Source: Anaerorhabdus sp036637135 | GTDB lineage: Bacteria > Bacillota_I > Bacilli_A > Erysipelotrichales > Erysipelotrichaceae | Length of the DNA: 17,425 bases | NCBI RefSeq assembly: GCF_036637135.1 | Contig: NZ_JAVWNC010000047.1 | Coordinates: 1-17,425 of the forward strand | Direction: 5' to 3' | Shown here: positions 7,448 through 14,723 of the stretch, piece after piece | Layout of the letters: every line of letters starts with the position of its first letter | How positions within the stretch are numbered: the first letter of the stretch is position 1 | Program-made: the position numbers and the translations under genes | Notes under the pieces: model-generated | What the model saw: only the letters and a program-made list of their open reading frames with translations | Told to the model about the DNA's origin: nothing | Database searches by the model: none

Positions 7448-8539
7448 CTAGATATTAATATCTAAGTCTACAATTTCTTCTTCGATTTCAGCGCCTTCAA
7501 TTGAAGGTTTTTTAATTAATGAATATACAACTCCTGTTGCAATTGAACCAACTACTAACGCAACAACTGCCCATAAAGGATTAGTCATCATAGGGAATAC
7601 GAATACTCCACCATGACCTGCCATAGATTCAACGCCCATTGCTACCGCGATACCACCTGCTAATGCAGAACCAATCATTGATGCTGGAATGAAACGTGCT
7701 GGATCTGCTGCTGCGAATGGAAGAACACCTTCAGTAATGAAGCATAATCCCATTGGGAATGCTGTTTTAGCTGTTTCTTTTTCTACATTAGAGAATTTTT
7801 TAGGAGTAATTAGTGTTGAAATAAATACACCTACTGGAGGAGTCATACCACCAATAATCTTAGCTGACATTGGTCCATAGATTCCATCTGCTCCTAATGC
7901 GTTTGCTGCCATTGATGCTGTTTTATTAACTGGACCACCCATGTCAAATCCCATACCTGCTCCAATTACTGCTCCGATAATAAATTTAGAACCACCATTT
8001 AAACTCATGATCCATTGTTGTAATGCTGTCATTGCAATTGAGAATGGTGTATTAATTACAACGAAGTAAATAATTCCACACACTAATGTTGCGATTACTG
8101 GAATGATCATAACTGGCATTAAACCAACCATCCACTTTGGAAGCTTCCAAGTTTTCATCCAGTTAATGAAGTAACCAATAACGAATGCCATAACAAGTCC
8201 ACCTAAGAAACCTGCTTTACCTGTATTAGCTGCGAAACCAATAATGAAACCTGGAACAATACCTGGACGTTCAGCGATTGAGTATGCAACCCCTGCTGTC
8301 ATAACTGCAACCGCAAATCCCATTGCTTGAGAAGATAACCAGTTAATTGCCCAGAAGAAATGATCTGGATTTAATAGATTTAAAGCTGAGAAGATTGTTG
8401 CTCCTGCTTCTGGTCCCATATTACCGATATCATAGTTATATGCTTTTGCGATAGCTCCTAGGATTCCTCCAACAACTACCATTGGAATCATATAAGAGAT
8501 ACCCGTCATCATATGTTTTTTAAGATTTAAATTTTTCAT
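7448..8539 (-). CDS. PTS fructose-family EIIC permease
   Basis: A membrane sugar-translocating subunit of the fructose (Fru) PTS superfamily, 363 residues with roughly nine or ten hydrophobic segments. It shows FDMGGPVNKTAS (198-209) and the substrate-pocket signature ITEGVLPFAAADP (268-280), both hallmarks of Fru-type EIIC. Here IIC is encoded separately from IIB and IIA, unlike the usual fused FruA. The C-terminus ends in an acidic tail (EIEEEIVDLD, 351-360). It lies between EIIB (22 bp) and the aldolase (24 bp), with a GGGG-type ribosome site. Fructose itself is only one possible substrate; related fructose-like permeases carry other ketoses and mannosyl-type compounds. Confidence 0.92.
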   Translation of the reverse strand: MKNLNLKKHMMTGISYMIPMVVVGGILGAIAKAYNYDIGNMGPEAGATIFSALNLLNPDHFFWAINWLSSQAMGFAVAVMTAGVAYSIAERPGIVPGFIIGFAANTGKAGFLGGLVMAFVIGYFINWMKTWKLPKWMVGLMPVMIIPVIATLVCGIIYFVVINTPFSIAMTALQQWIMSLNGGSKFIIGAVIGAGMGFDMGGPVNKTASMAANALGADGIYGPMSAKIIGGMTPPVGVFISTLITPKKFSNVEKETAKTAFPMGLCFITEGVLPFAAADPARFIPASMIGSALAGGIAVAMGVESMAGHGGVFVFPMMTNPLWAVVALVVGSIATGVVYSLIKKPSIEGAEIEEEIVDLDINI

Positions 8540-8561
8540 AATAACTTACCCCTTTTCTTTT

Positions 8562-8876
8562 TTATTTGTTTTCTAATTTTTTTTCAATTGTTGCAATTAA
8601 GCTTTTTGGATTTTTCATTGCCACATGGATAGGAATATCAACTACTGGTTTTCCTTCGAATCGATCCATGCCCCCAACTGCGATATCGTGTGCAACGATA
8701 ACAACATCTGCTTCACTAATTTCTTCTGGAGTTAATTTGTTTTGTGCCCCAATTGTTCCTTGTGTTTCAATTTTGCATTGGTGTCCCGCTTCAACCGCTG
8801 CATTTTGAATTTTTTCAGCAACTATGTAAGTGTGAGCAATTCCTGCTGTACATGCTGTAATACCTACTATTTTCAT
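8562..8876 (-). CDS. PTS fructose-family EIIB
   Basis: A cytosolic phosphotransfer subunit of 104 residues, the normal size of a single Fru-type IIB. The phosphorylated cysteine is Cys9 in TACTAGIAHTY (7-17), matching the C-x-x-G-I-A-H-T loop. ADVVIVAHDIAVGGMDRF (55-72) is also typical of the family. It accepts phosphate from EIIA and passes it to the sugar carried by EIIC. It is the first gene after the internal regulatory region carrying motif copy B, with a GAGGTGA ribosome site five bases from the ATG. Confidence 0.93.
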   Translation of the reverse strand: MKIVGITACTAGIAHTYIVAEKIQNAAVEAGHQCKIETQGTIGAQNKLTPEEISEADVVIVAHDIAVGGMDRFEGKPVVDIPIHVAMKNPKSLIATIEKKLENK

Positions 8877-8967
8877 TCTTTCACCTCAACTTTCTTTCTT
8901 TTTGTTAGCTAAGCTTGATAATAAATTAACATGATTCTGTTCTTTGATTCTAATAACATAGGGAACT

Positions 8968-8983
8968 ATAAACCGGTAATTTT
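8968..8983 (-). promoter_or_regulatory. conserved regulatory motif, copy B (upstream of EIIB-EIIC-aldolase)
   Basis: Read on the minus strand the 16-mer is AAAATTACCGGTTTAT, and A follows it, as in copies A and C. It starts 8 bp beyond the EIIA stop, in the 114-bp gap before EIIB. That gap has no terminator and no obvious consensus promoter; weak -10-like TATTAG and TATTAT occur downstream. The motif suggests that EIIB-EIIC-aldolase has its own regulated promoter in addition to read-through from EIIA. Confidence 0.55.
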
Positions 8984-8990
8984 TAGTTAA

Positions 8991-9443
8991 TTAGTCACAA
9001 AGAAGATTTACTAATTCATCTTTTGTTGTTACTTTTTGTAGTTTTTCAACTCTTGTATCGTTTCCTAACTTCCCAGCCAATTCAGCTAATAACATCATGT
9101 GATTCTTTGCAAAATCATTATCATTACTTACACAAAATAAGAAGAAAAGATTTACAGGTTCTTCATCATAACTTTCCCATTCAACTTCATGTTTAGTTCT
9201 ACCAATAGCGATACCAATCTTGTTAACCGCATCACTTTTACCATGAGGAATAGCAATATGATTACCCATTCCTGTCACACCTTCTGCTTCACGAACATAA
9301 ATATCTTTTACAAATTGATCAATATCAGAGATGTAATTTTCTTTTAATAATTTTCCACTTAGTTCTTTTAGGATTTCATCCTTAGTTGTACCTTTTAAAT
9401 CTAAATCAATAATGTTTTCATTTAAAATTTCTTTTAGTGCCAT
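8991..9443 (-). CDS. PTS fructose/mannitol-family EIIA
   Basis: A 150-residue cytosolic EIIA of the mannitol/fructose type. The phosphorylated histidine is His67 in GNHIAIPHGKS (60-70), followed by the typical strand NLFFLFCVSNDNDFAKNHMMLLAELAG. It receives phosphate from HPr and hands it to EIIB, and may also control the PRD regulator. It is encoded 16 bp after that regulator (GAGGAGAA ribosome site), so the two are co-transcribed, while EIIB and EIIC follow after a gap with their own motif. The regulator carries a second, related EIIA domain of its own. Confidence 0.93.
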   Translation of the reverse strand: MALKEILNENIIDLDLKGTTKDEILKELSGKLLKENYISDIDQFVKDIYVREAEGVTGMGNHIAIPHGKSDAVNKIGIAIGRTKHEVEWESYDEEPVNLFFLFCVSNDNDFAKNHMMLLAELAGKLGNDTRVEKLQKVTTKDELVNLLCD

Positions 9444-9459
9444 ATATTTTCTCCTCTAT

Positions 9460-11433
9460 CTATTTGACTAAAAATTTGTAAAATTCAACTGGTGAATCAA
9501 AGCTTCTTAAAACATTGACTTCTTTATCTGTATTCACCAGGTTAATGTATTGCTTATAAAACAATTGTGTTCTTTTTATTTCGTATTCATTTGTCATCTT
9601 TACAACAAGTAGGAAGATAACATCAACTTGTTCTGTATCCCACATGATAGGTTCCTTTAATGTTGCTATCACAATCTTAGCTTCATTAATTTCATTTTGA
9701 TCTCCATGTGGTATAGCAACCATGTTTCCTATTGATGTAGGTGTTGCGTATTCACGGTCCATGACTGTTTGATAATATTTTTTCGTAACAAATCCTTTTT
9801 TAACTAAATTGTCACACAAGAACTTCAATAACTTTGATTTATCATTGATATCTAAATGTGTATAAATTAATTCTGGATCAAACAAAGAATGGCAGATCAA
9901 ATCAAATTTCCCGACGATTAGATTTTGATCTCGTTTTAAATTGTCTATCGCATATCTAATTTTTTTAATTGAACTATCCGATAATAATTCATCGATTTCA
10001 ACTACACGATTGTCTTTGTTTAAAATTAATTGTGTTGTGATAATTAAATCTGTATTCCTATAATTTTCTATTTTAAAATCATGTACACTTACTACTTTAA
10101 TTGCTGATATTTGTACAAATGCTCGTTTGATTTTATCGCACAACATTTGATTAACTCCCATTGATGTTCTTGTAACAAGAACAATCTCTACAGGCTTTTC
10201 ATTTCTCTCTAGTGCTGATTGAATGTATAACGTGATATAGCTTAATTCATCTTCAGTTACTCTCAAATCAAAATGTTCTTCAAATAATACTGATATTAAC
10301 CACGATACTCTAAACGCGTGTTTAAATTCGTTTTTTATATATCCTTTTAAAGTATTTGTTTGACTTCTTTCATACCGCAATCTAAAGATTGCAGGTTTTA
10401 TATGCATTAGTAATCCATGGAATAAAACATCATCATGTGTTAGATCTCGATTCAATACTTCAGATACAACCTTAATAATTTTTCTAACAAAATCTTGTAG
10501 CGTTTCATCATACCTTCGTATGATATCTTCTGCAGCGACATTGTATCCTGGATCAATCATCTTTGAACAAAGTATAGGTATTGATAAGAATCCAATTTCA
10601 TAAGCATTGATTTTAGAATTAAATTCTATTTCTGCTTTTTTAAGAATGGCTTCAGCAAAACTATACTCATTATAAGCTTGCAACATTCTTAACTCGTTTA
10701 TTGGTATTTCCACATGGAACTTATCATTCACATTGGGTCGCGTTATACTCATACATAAAAATGAATAAATTTCATTAAATGATTCTTCCGCAAATTCAAT
10801 ACCCCATTCTTTTTCTGTAACAAGTATGCACTTCTTTACTTTTTCTAAATCAAGTCCTGGCATGAAATATCTAAGACGATCATCAATTGATTCATCTGAT
10901 GTTAGCTTGATTAAAAAATGTTTTAAAGCTATACGATATTGTGACTCATTGCATTTTAATTCAAAGCCTTTGTTTCTAACAATCTTAAGTTGAATGTCGA
11001 ATAAATTTAGCCAATCCTTACAATCATTTATAATCTTCAAAGTTGTTGGTATGCTTAGAAACATTTCTTCTGAAAGTTTATTTGTCGTCAACCGATTATT
11101 CTTTGAAAATGAAAGTATATATTTCAACGCCGTAAACATTCTAGATTGATCACTGTGTAAATGTTCAAATGAATTTCGATTTATTAGAAGCCTTTGAATT
11201 TGAAGTTTTTGCTCATCAGTTGCATCGAGCCAAATACCGATTCTCCTCTTTTTACAAATAATACCTAACTTATTTTCTGTAAGTATATTATTTATACTCT
11301 CGATTTTTGTCCGGATTGTTTTTTCTGATAAGCCTACTTCTTCCGCTAATTGTTCAGTTGTAACCATATCAGCAGATTCGATTAAGCTCTTCAATATCAC
11401 TTGAGTGTAATACATAGATTTCTTATCGTTCAT
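9460..11433 (-). CDS. PRD-containing PTS-controlled transcriptional regulator (LicR/MtlR/ManR type)
   Basis: A large activator of the DNA-binding PRD class. Using the longest frame (672 residues from 11478), the order is HTH (~38-65, TTEQLAEEVGLSEKTIRTKI), a second Mga-like HTH (~128-155), PRD1 (~195-310), PRD2 (~320-425), an EIIB-like domain (~430-515) and an EIIA domain (~530-672) with phosphorylatable His591 in AIPHGD. PRD2 keeps histidines in FHGLLMHIKPAIFRLRYE (353-370). The PRD1 His positions look lost (EIGFLSIPIL), and the EIIB loop reads VTRTSMG without the usual Cys. The start is placed at Met16 (11433), behind AAAGGA; Met1 at 11478 has no ribosome site and would sit on the predicted promoter. 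It probably activates the adjacent PTS genes and perhaps itself through motif copies B and C. Regulatory class is firm, targets are inferred. Confidence 0.88.
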   Translation of the reverse strand: MNDKKSMYYTQVILKSLIESADMVTTEQLAEEVGLSEKTIRTKIESINNILTENKLGIICKKRRIGIWLDATDEQKLQIQRLLINRNSFEHLHSDQSRMFTALKYILSFSKNNRLTTNKLSEEMFLSIPTTLKIINDCKDWLNLFDIQLKIVRNKGFELKCNESQYRIALKHFLIKLTSDESIDDRLRYFMPGLDLEKVKKCILVTEKEWGIEFAEESFNEIYSFLCMSITRPNVNDKFHVEIPINELRMLQAYNEYSFAEAILKKAEIEFNSKINAYEIGFLSIPILCSKMIDPGYNVAAEDIIRRYDETLQDFVRKIIKVVSEVLNRDLTHDDVLFHGLLMHIKPAIFRLRYERSQTNTLKGYIKNEFKHAFRVSWLISVLFEEHFDLRVTEDELSYITLYIQSALERNEKPVEIVLVTRTSMGVNQMLCDKIKRAFVQISAIKVVSVHDFKIENYRNTDLIITTQLILNKDNRVVEIDELLSDSSIKKIRYAIDNLKRDQNLIVGKFDLICHSLFDPELIYTHLDINDKSKLLKFLCDNLVKKGFVTKKYYQTVMDREYATPTSIGNMVAIPHGDQNEINEAKIVIATLKEPIMWDTEQVDVIFLLVVKMTNEYEIKRTQLFYKQYINLVNTDKEVNVLRSFDSPVEFYKFLVK

Positions 11434-11503
11434 AGGTATATCATTTCCTTTCAAGTGTAGAATACCATTACTGTACATTAGGTATCATAAATTAATTGTA
11501 AGA

Positions 11504-11519
11504 TATAAACGGTAATTTT
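11504..11519 (-). promoter_or_regulatory. conserved regulatory motif, copy C (upstream of PRD regulator)
   Basis: Read on the minus strand the 16-mer is AAAATTACCGTTTATA. It lies upstream of the PRD regulator in the 11434-11647 gap. A possible -10 (TATGAT, around 11484-11489) follows 24 bases after the ACCG core, which would give a leader of about 45 bases to the Met16 start. A copy here would allow autoregulation if the regulator is the factor that binds it. Confidence 0.5.
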
Positions 11520-11557
11520 TTATGTATTAAATAAATTAATTTTTTTGTTGCATCAAA

Positions 11558-11597
11558 ACATTATCAAGTTACTCAATACATTATCATTTTTGTATTG
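11558..11597. repeat. overlapping direct and inverted repeats upstream of PRD regulator
   Basis: ACATTATCA occurs twice (11558-11566 and 11578-11586), with start points exactly 20 bp apart, about two helical turns. The second copy overlaps an inverted repeat, CAATACA (11574-11580) and TGTATTG (11591-11597), with a 10-bp loop. The cluster lies between the DeoR gene end and motif copy C, upstream of the PRD regulator. It could be a second operator, but short A/T-rich repeats like this can arise by chance. Confidence 0.35.
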
Positions 11598-11647
11598 ACA
11601 ATCCAACTTTTTATAGTAGATTAAGATTAAGTAATAAAAAAGACGTA

Positions 11648-12400
11648 TTACTCATAAAAGAGATTTACGCCTACTTTGTTACATTGATTTATAAATTTAT
11701 CATTTGGTTTTTGATCTAGAACTACTCCCGATATGTTTTCTAAATCTGCAAAATGATAAAATCCTTTGTTTAAAAGTTTCGAATGATCCGCAAGGATGTA
11801 TACCTTTTCAGAGCATTGAATCATATGTTCTTTGATTTTACCCTCTTCGATATCGGTATTTGTTAATCCTTCATTCGATAAACCTACAGTTGCGATAAAC
11901 GCTATATTACAATGATAACTGTTATCTGTTATATCGATGGCAAAGCTAAGCGTATCCGCCTTCAATAACCCGCCTAAACAGATGCATTTAAGATTTTGTA
12001 GTTTAGCCACCATATTCACTACCAATAAACTATGTGTTATGACCGTTACATTCTTATGATGGTTTAAGTAAGGTACGATTTGGCAAGCTGTAGTACCAGA
12101 ATCAATAAAAATGACACTGTTATTTTCAACAAGTCTAGCGGCTATTTGAGCAACATATTTTTTCTCTTTTAGATTTAGCATTTCACGATTCTCTATCGCT
12201 TGAACGCTATTTAAAAGAGATTTATCTTTGTACACAACGCCACCATAGACTTTATCTATCCTGTCATTATCTTCAAGTATTTTTAAATCTCTACGCAAAG
12301 TTTGAAGTGAGATATTAAACTCATTGCACAATTCTTCATTACTCACTGTACCTATTAGTTTGATATAATCTTCTAATTTTTGTAATCTAGTTATTTTCAT
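11648..12400 (-). CDS. DeoR/GlpR-family transcriptional repressor
   Basis: A sugar-phosphate-responsive repressor of 250 residues. The N-terminal winged HTH spans ~1-56, with the typical VSNEELCNEFNISLQTLRRD (19-38) and YGGVVY (52-57). The C-terminal DeoR sensor domain shows IFIDSGTTACQIVPYL (97-112), GG at 143-144 and ILADHSKL (202-209), the residues that hold a phosphorylated sugar effector. The start is placed at 12400 because AGAGGTGAT sits just upstream; the in-frame ATG at 12418 lies before this ribosome site, and its six extra codons would be made from it. It is divergent from the transaldolase and alcohol dehydrogenase genes, 69 bp away, so it probably represses those two and itself. 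The effector is likely a sugar phosphate of that pathway. Confidence 0.88.
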   Translation of the reverse strand: MKITRLQKLEDYIKLIGTVSNEELCNEFNISLQTLRRDLKILEDNDRIDKVYGGVVYKDKSLLNSVQAIENREMLNLKEKKYVAQIAARLVENNSVIFIDSGTTACQIVPYLNHHKNVTVITHSLLVVNMVAKLQNLKCICLGGLLKADTLSFAIDITDNSYHCNIAFIATVGLSNEGLTNTDIEEGKIKEHMIQCSEKVYILADHSKLLNKGFYHFADLENISGVVLDQKPNDKFINQCNKVGVNLFYE

Positions 12401-12469
12401 AAGTATCACCTCTATCATTATACCAACTTTACCAATAAATATTTAGTTATTTTAGAAAAGAGGAAAACA
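12401..12469. promoter_or_regulatory. divergent control region between deoR-type gene and transaldolase gene
   Basis: This 69-bp gap serves both directions. Leftwards, TGGTATAAT is an extended -10 (TATAAT at plus 12417-12422), giving a very short leader to the DeoR start. Rightwards, no clear promoter pair is visible, but AGAGGAAAAC is a good ribosome site for the transaldolase gene. A 10-bp perfect palindrome, TAAATATTTA (12436-12445), lies in the middle and is a possible operator. TTTACCAATAAA here resembles the four-copy motif only weakly and is not counted as a copy. Confidence 0.4.
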
Positions 12470-13525
12470 ATGAATAAATTATATGAAACAACAAGTAAAT
12501 ATCCAATGACAGAGATATGGAATGACTCTTGCTCTGTCAGCGAATTAAAATATTGTATTGAAAATGGAGGTGTTGGTGCAACAACTAATCCTGTAATTGT
12601 TTTGAATGTCTTAAAGAAAGAATTACCTCATTGGGAAGAGCAAATCAAGGAATTGATTATCAATAATCCTTTTGCAACAGAGGATGAAATTGCCTGGGAT
12701 ATGATAAAGATATTAGGTAAAACCGCAAGTAAAGAATTACTTCCAATCTTTCAAAAAACAGATGGTAAACAAGGACGTATTTCTTTCCAAACAAATGCAA
12801 AATATTACAGAAGCAAAGACTACATGTTAAATCATGCTATTGAATTAGCAAGTAGTGTAGAAAATAGTCAAATCAAAGCACCTACATCAAAAGCAGGTGT
12901 TGAAGCTTTTGAAGAAATGACTTATCAAGGTATCAGTATCAATGCAACTGTATCATTCACTGTTGCACAGGCTATTGCGGTTGCAGAAGCTGTAGAACGT
13001 GGATTAAATCGCCGAATAAAAGAAGGTCTTCCTGTCGAAAATATGAATCCTGTATGCACCATCATGGCAGGTCGTGTAGATGATTATCTCAAGAAACATT
13101 GTAAGGAAGCGGGTATACTTGTAGAACCTGAAATTCTTGAATGGGCTGGTGTTGCTGTTGTTAAAAATGCTTATCAAATTTACCAAGCTAAAGGATATCG
13201 TACAACACTGCTTGTCGCTGCATATCGCAATCCTTATCACTGGAATCAATTCATCGGGGGTAAAATTGTATTAACAATACCTTATGATTGGCAACTAAAA
13301 TACAATACATCTAACTATGAAATTAGTGCAACTATGGATACCGAAGTCAATAAGGATTACTTAGAAAAACTTCAACAACTTGATGAATTCAACAAAGCTT
13401 ACCTTCCAAATGGATTGAAACCTGAAGAGTTTGAACACTATGGTGCATTCATAGATACCATGAATCAATTCTTAAGTGGATATGATGATTTATGTAAACT
13501 TATTCGTAAGTATATGGTGATTTAA
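12470..13525 (+). CDS. transaldolase-family protein (substrate unknown)
   Basis: A 351-residue class I aldolase-fold protein of the transaldolase family. The recognisable pieces are Asp19 (IWNDS), GATTNPVIVL (36-45), the Schiff-base Lys136 in QIKAPTSKAG (134-143), INATVSFTVAQAIAVAEA (157-174), GRVDDY (201-206) and the late block VAAYRNPYHWNQFIGGKIVL (249-268), matching the ASFRN-x-GQI region of TalB-like enzymes. Transaldolases move a dihydroxyacetone unit from a ketose to an aldehyde acceptor. Divergence around the core (KAPTS instead of KLAST, RNPYHW instead of RNxGQI) suggests a donor other than sedoheptulose-7-phosphate. It abuts an iron alcohol dehydrogenase (TAAATG junction), so an aldehyde product may be reduced next. 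A 6-deoxy-6-sulfofructose transaldolase role is conceivable, but no sulfoquinovose isomerase or glycosidase is nearby. Confidence 0.8.
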   Translation: MNKLYETTSKYPMTEIWNDSCSVSELKYCIENGGVGATTNPVIVLNVLKKELPHWEEQIKELIINNPFATEDEIAWDMIKILGKTASKELLPIFQKTDGKQGRISFQTNAKYYRSKDYMLNHAIELASSVENSQIKAPTSKAGVEAFEEMTYQGISINATVSFTVAQAIAVAEAVERGLNRRIKEGLPVENMNPVCTIMAGRVDDYLKKHCKEAGILVEPEILEWAGVAVVKNAYQIYQAKGYRTTLLVAAYRNPYHWNQFIGGKIVLTIPYDWQLKYNTSNYEISATMDTEVNKDYLEKLQQLDEFNKAYLPNGLKPEEFEHYGAFIDTMNQFLSGYDDLCKLIRKYMVI

Positions 13526-14677
13526 ATGAGCAATCAATTCTTAATGCCATCAAAAGTATATCTTGGTAAAAATGCCTTGATCGATTGCTTTAACACGATT
13601 CAAATACCAGGAAAAAAAGCACTTTTAGTAACAGATGAATCCATGGTTAAGTTTGGTTATGTTAATACATTGATCAAATTATTAGAAATAAAAAATACTA
13701 GTTACGAAATCTTTGATCAAGTAAACTTTGAACCTACTGATAATTGTGTTATGAAAGGTTTAGAACTTTATCAATCAACACAATGTGATTTCTTAATTGG
13801 GTTGGGCGGAGGTTCACCCCTTGATGCAATGAAAGCTATCGCAATGATTGCCTCATCCGATAAACCACTAACTGATTATACAAGTTCTTCATTTGAACAA
13901 ACCCGTCCCAGTATGATTGCCATACCAACAACTGCAGGAACAGGATCAGAAACAACACAATTCACAATTATTACCGATACAAAACGTGATATAAAAATGC
14001 TGCTTAAAGGTTCAAAAGTATTACCTGACATTGCTATCATTGATCCTTCATTCACTTTATCAGCGCCTAGCAAAGTTACCGCATCAACTGGTATTGATGC
14101 ATTATGTCACGCTGTTGAAGCTTATACATCCAAGAAAGCTCAACCCTTATCATCTCTTTATGCACTTGATGCAATTAAGAAAATATTTGTAAGCTTACCT
14201 CTTTGCTTTAGTGAACCTTCAAATATTGATGCTAGAGAACAAATGTCTATCGCTGCTTTTGAAGCTGGATGTGCATTCAACAATGCATCCGTCACATTAA
14301 TACATGGTATGTCTAGACCTATAGGAGCAAACTTTCATATTCCTCATGGTCTTAGCAATGCAGTCCTAATGTATTCATGCCTAAAGTATGTCGAAAATGA
14401 AGCACAAGATAAATTCGCAACAATAGCTAGAGAAATCAACTGTACTACATCCCTAAATGATAGGGAAGCCTGTATGGATTTCTTCAATGCATTGAATAAT
14501 TTACTTAAAACACTATGTATACCTGATTTAAAAGATATAATCGATGATAAAGATCAATTCAAATCACTGATTGATAAGATGTCCAAAGATGCTTATGACA
14601 GTGGTAGTCCATCTAATTCATTACGTAATATTACTGTTGAAGATATTCAAACAATCTACACCGATTTAATCAATTAG
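13526..14677 (+). CDS. iron-containing (group III) alcohol dehydrogenase / aldehyde reductase
   Basis: A 383-residue Fe-dependent alcohol dehydrogenase related to FucO and 1,3-propanediol dehydrogenase. The NAD(P)-binding GLGGGSPLDAMK (92-103) is present, as is the IPTTAGTGSE motif (133-142). All four metal ligands can be placed: Asp191 and His195 in GIDALCHAVEAY, His260 in LIHGMS and His274 in IPHG. The segment after His260 reads MSRPIG, with Arg264 where FucO-type enzymes carry His. It follows the transaldolase gene with no gap, so it probably reduces an aldehyde released there (lactaldehyde- or glyceraldehyde-like) and regenerates NAD+ during fermentation. The GGTGA ribosome site is weak and overlaps the transaldolase end, pointing to coupled translation. 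Substrate not determined. Confidence 0.88.
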   Translation: MSNQFLMPSKVYLGKNALIDCFNTIQIPGKKALLVTDESMVKFGYVNTLIKLLEIKNTSYEIFDQVNFEPTDNCVMKGLELYQSTQCDFLIGLGGGSPLDAMKAIAMIASSDKPLTDYTSSSFEQTRPSMIAIPTTAGTGSETTQFTIITDTKRDIKMLLKGSKVLPDIAIIDPSFTLSAPSKVTASTGIDALCHAVEAYTSKKAQPLSSLYALDAIKKIFVSLPLCFSEPSNIDAREQMSIAAFEAGCAFNNASVTLIHGMSRPIGANFHIPHGLSNAVLMYSCLKYVENEAQDKFATIAREINCTTSLNDREACMDFFNALNNLLKTLCIPDLKDIIDDKDQFKSLIDKMSKDAYDSGSPSNSLRNITVEDIQTIYTDLIN

Positions 14678-14700
14678 CTCTGTTTACACAGAGCTTTTAT
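14676..14700 (+). terminator. Rho-independent terminator after transaldolase-ADH operon
   Basis: A perfect 8-bp stem AGCTCTGT / ACAGAGCT with a TTAC loop begins in the stop codon of the dehydrogenase gene and is followed by TTTTAT. It separates this operon from the next, whose motif copy D starts 7 bp further on. Confidence 0.88.
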
Positions 14701-14706
14701 AATCTA

Positions 14707-14722
14707 ATAATTACCGTTTTAA
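14707..14722 (+). promoter_or_regulatory. conserved regulatory motif, copy D (upstream of NERD/AKR/AEC operon)
   Basis: The 16-mer ATAATTACCGTTTTAA matches copies A-C and is the only copy on the plus strand, again oriented with transcription of the genes it precedes. It stands between the preceding terminator and a TTGACA hexamer (14724-14729), about where an activator touching the -35 region would bind. Confidence 0.55.
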
Positions 14723-14723
14723 T

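Noticed and set aside
11595..11621. Plus-strand promoter with TTGACA at 11595-11600 running antisense into the DeoR gene
   Set aside because: The only -10-like hexamers (TATAGT, TAGATT) are at 11- and 15-bp spacings; not convincing.
11630..11652. Hairpin AGTAATA/TATTACT over the DeoR stop as its terminator
   Set aside because: The 7-bp A/T-rich stem has its T run in the loop and none after the stem in either direction, so it lacks the form of an intrinsic terminator.
12420..12445. A fifth copy of the regulatory motif between the DeoR and transaldolase genes (TTTACCAATAAA)
   Set aside because: Only the TTACC core matches; the CG step and the A/T flanks expected from the other four copies are absent.
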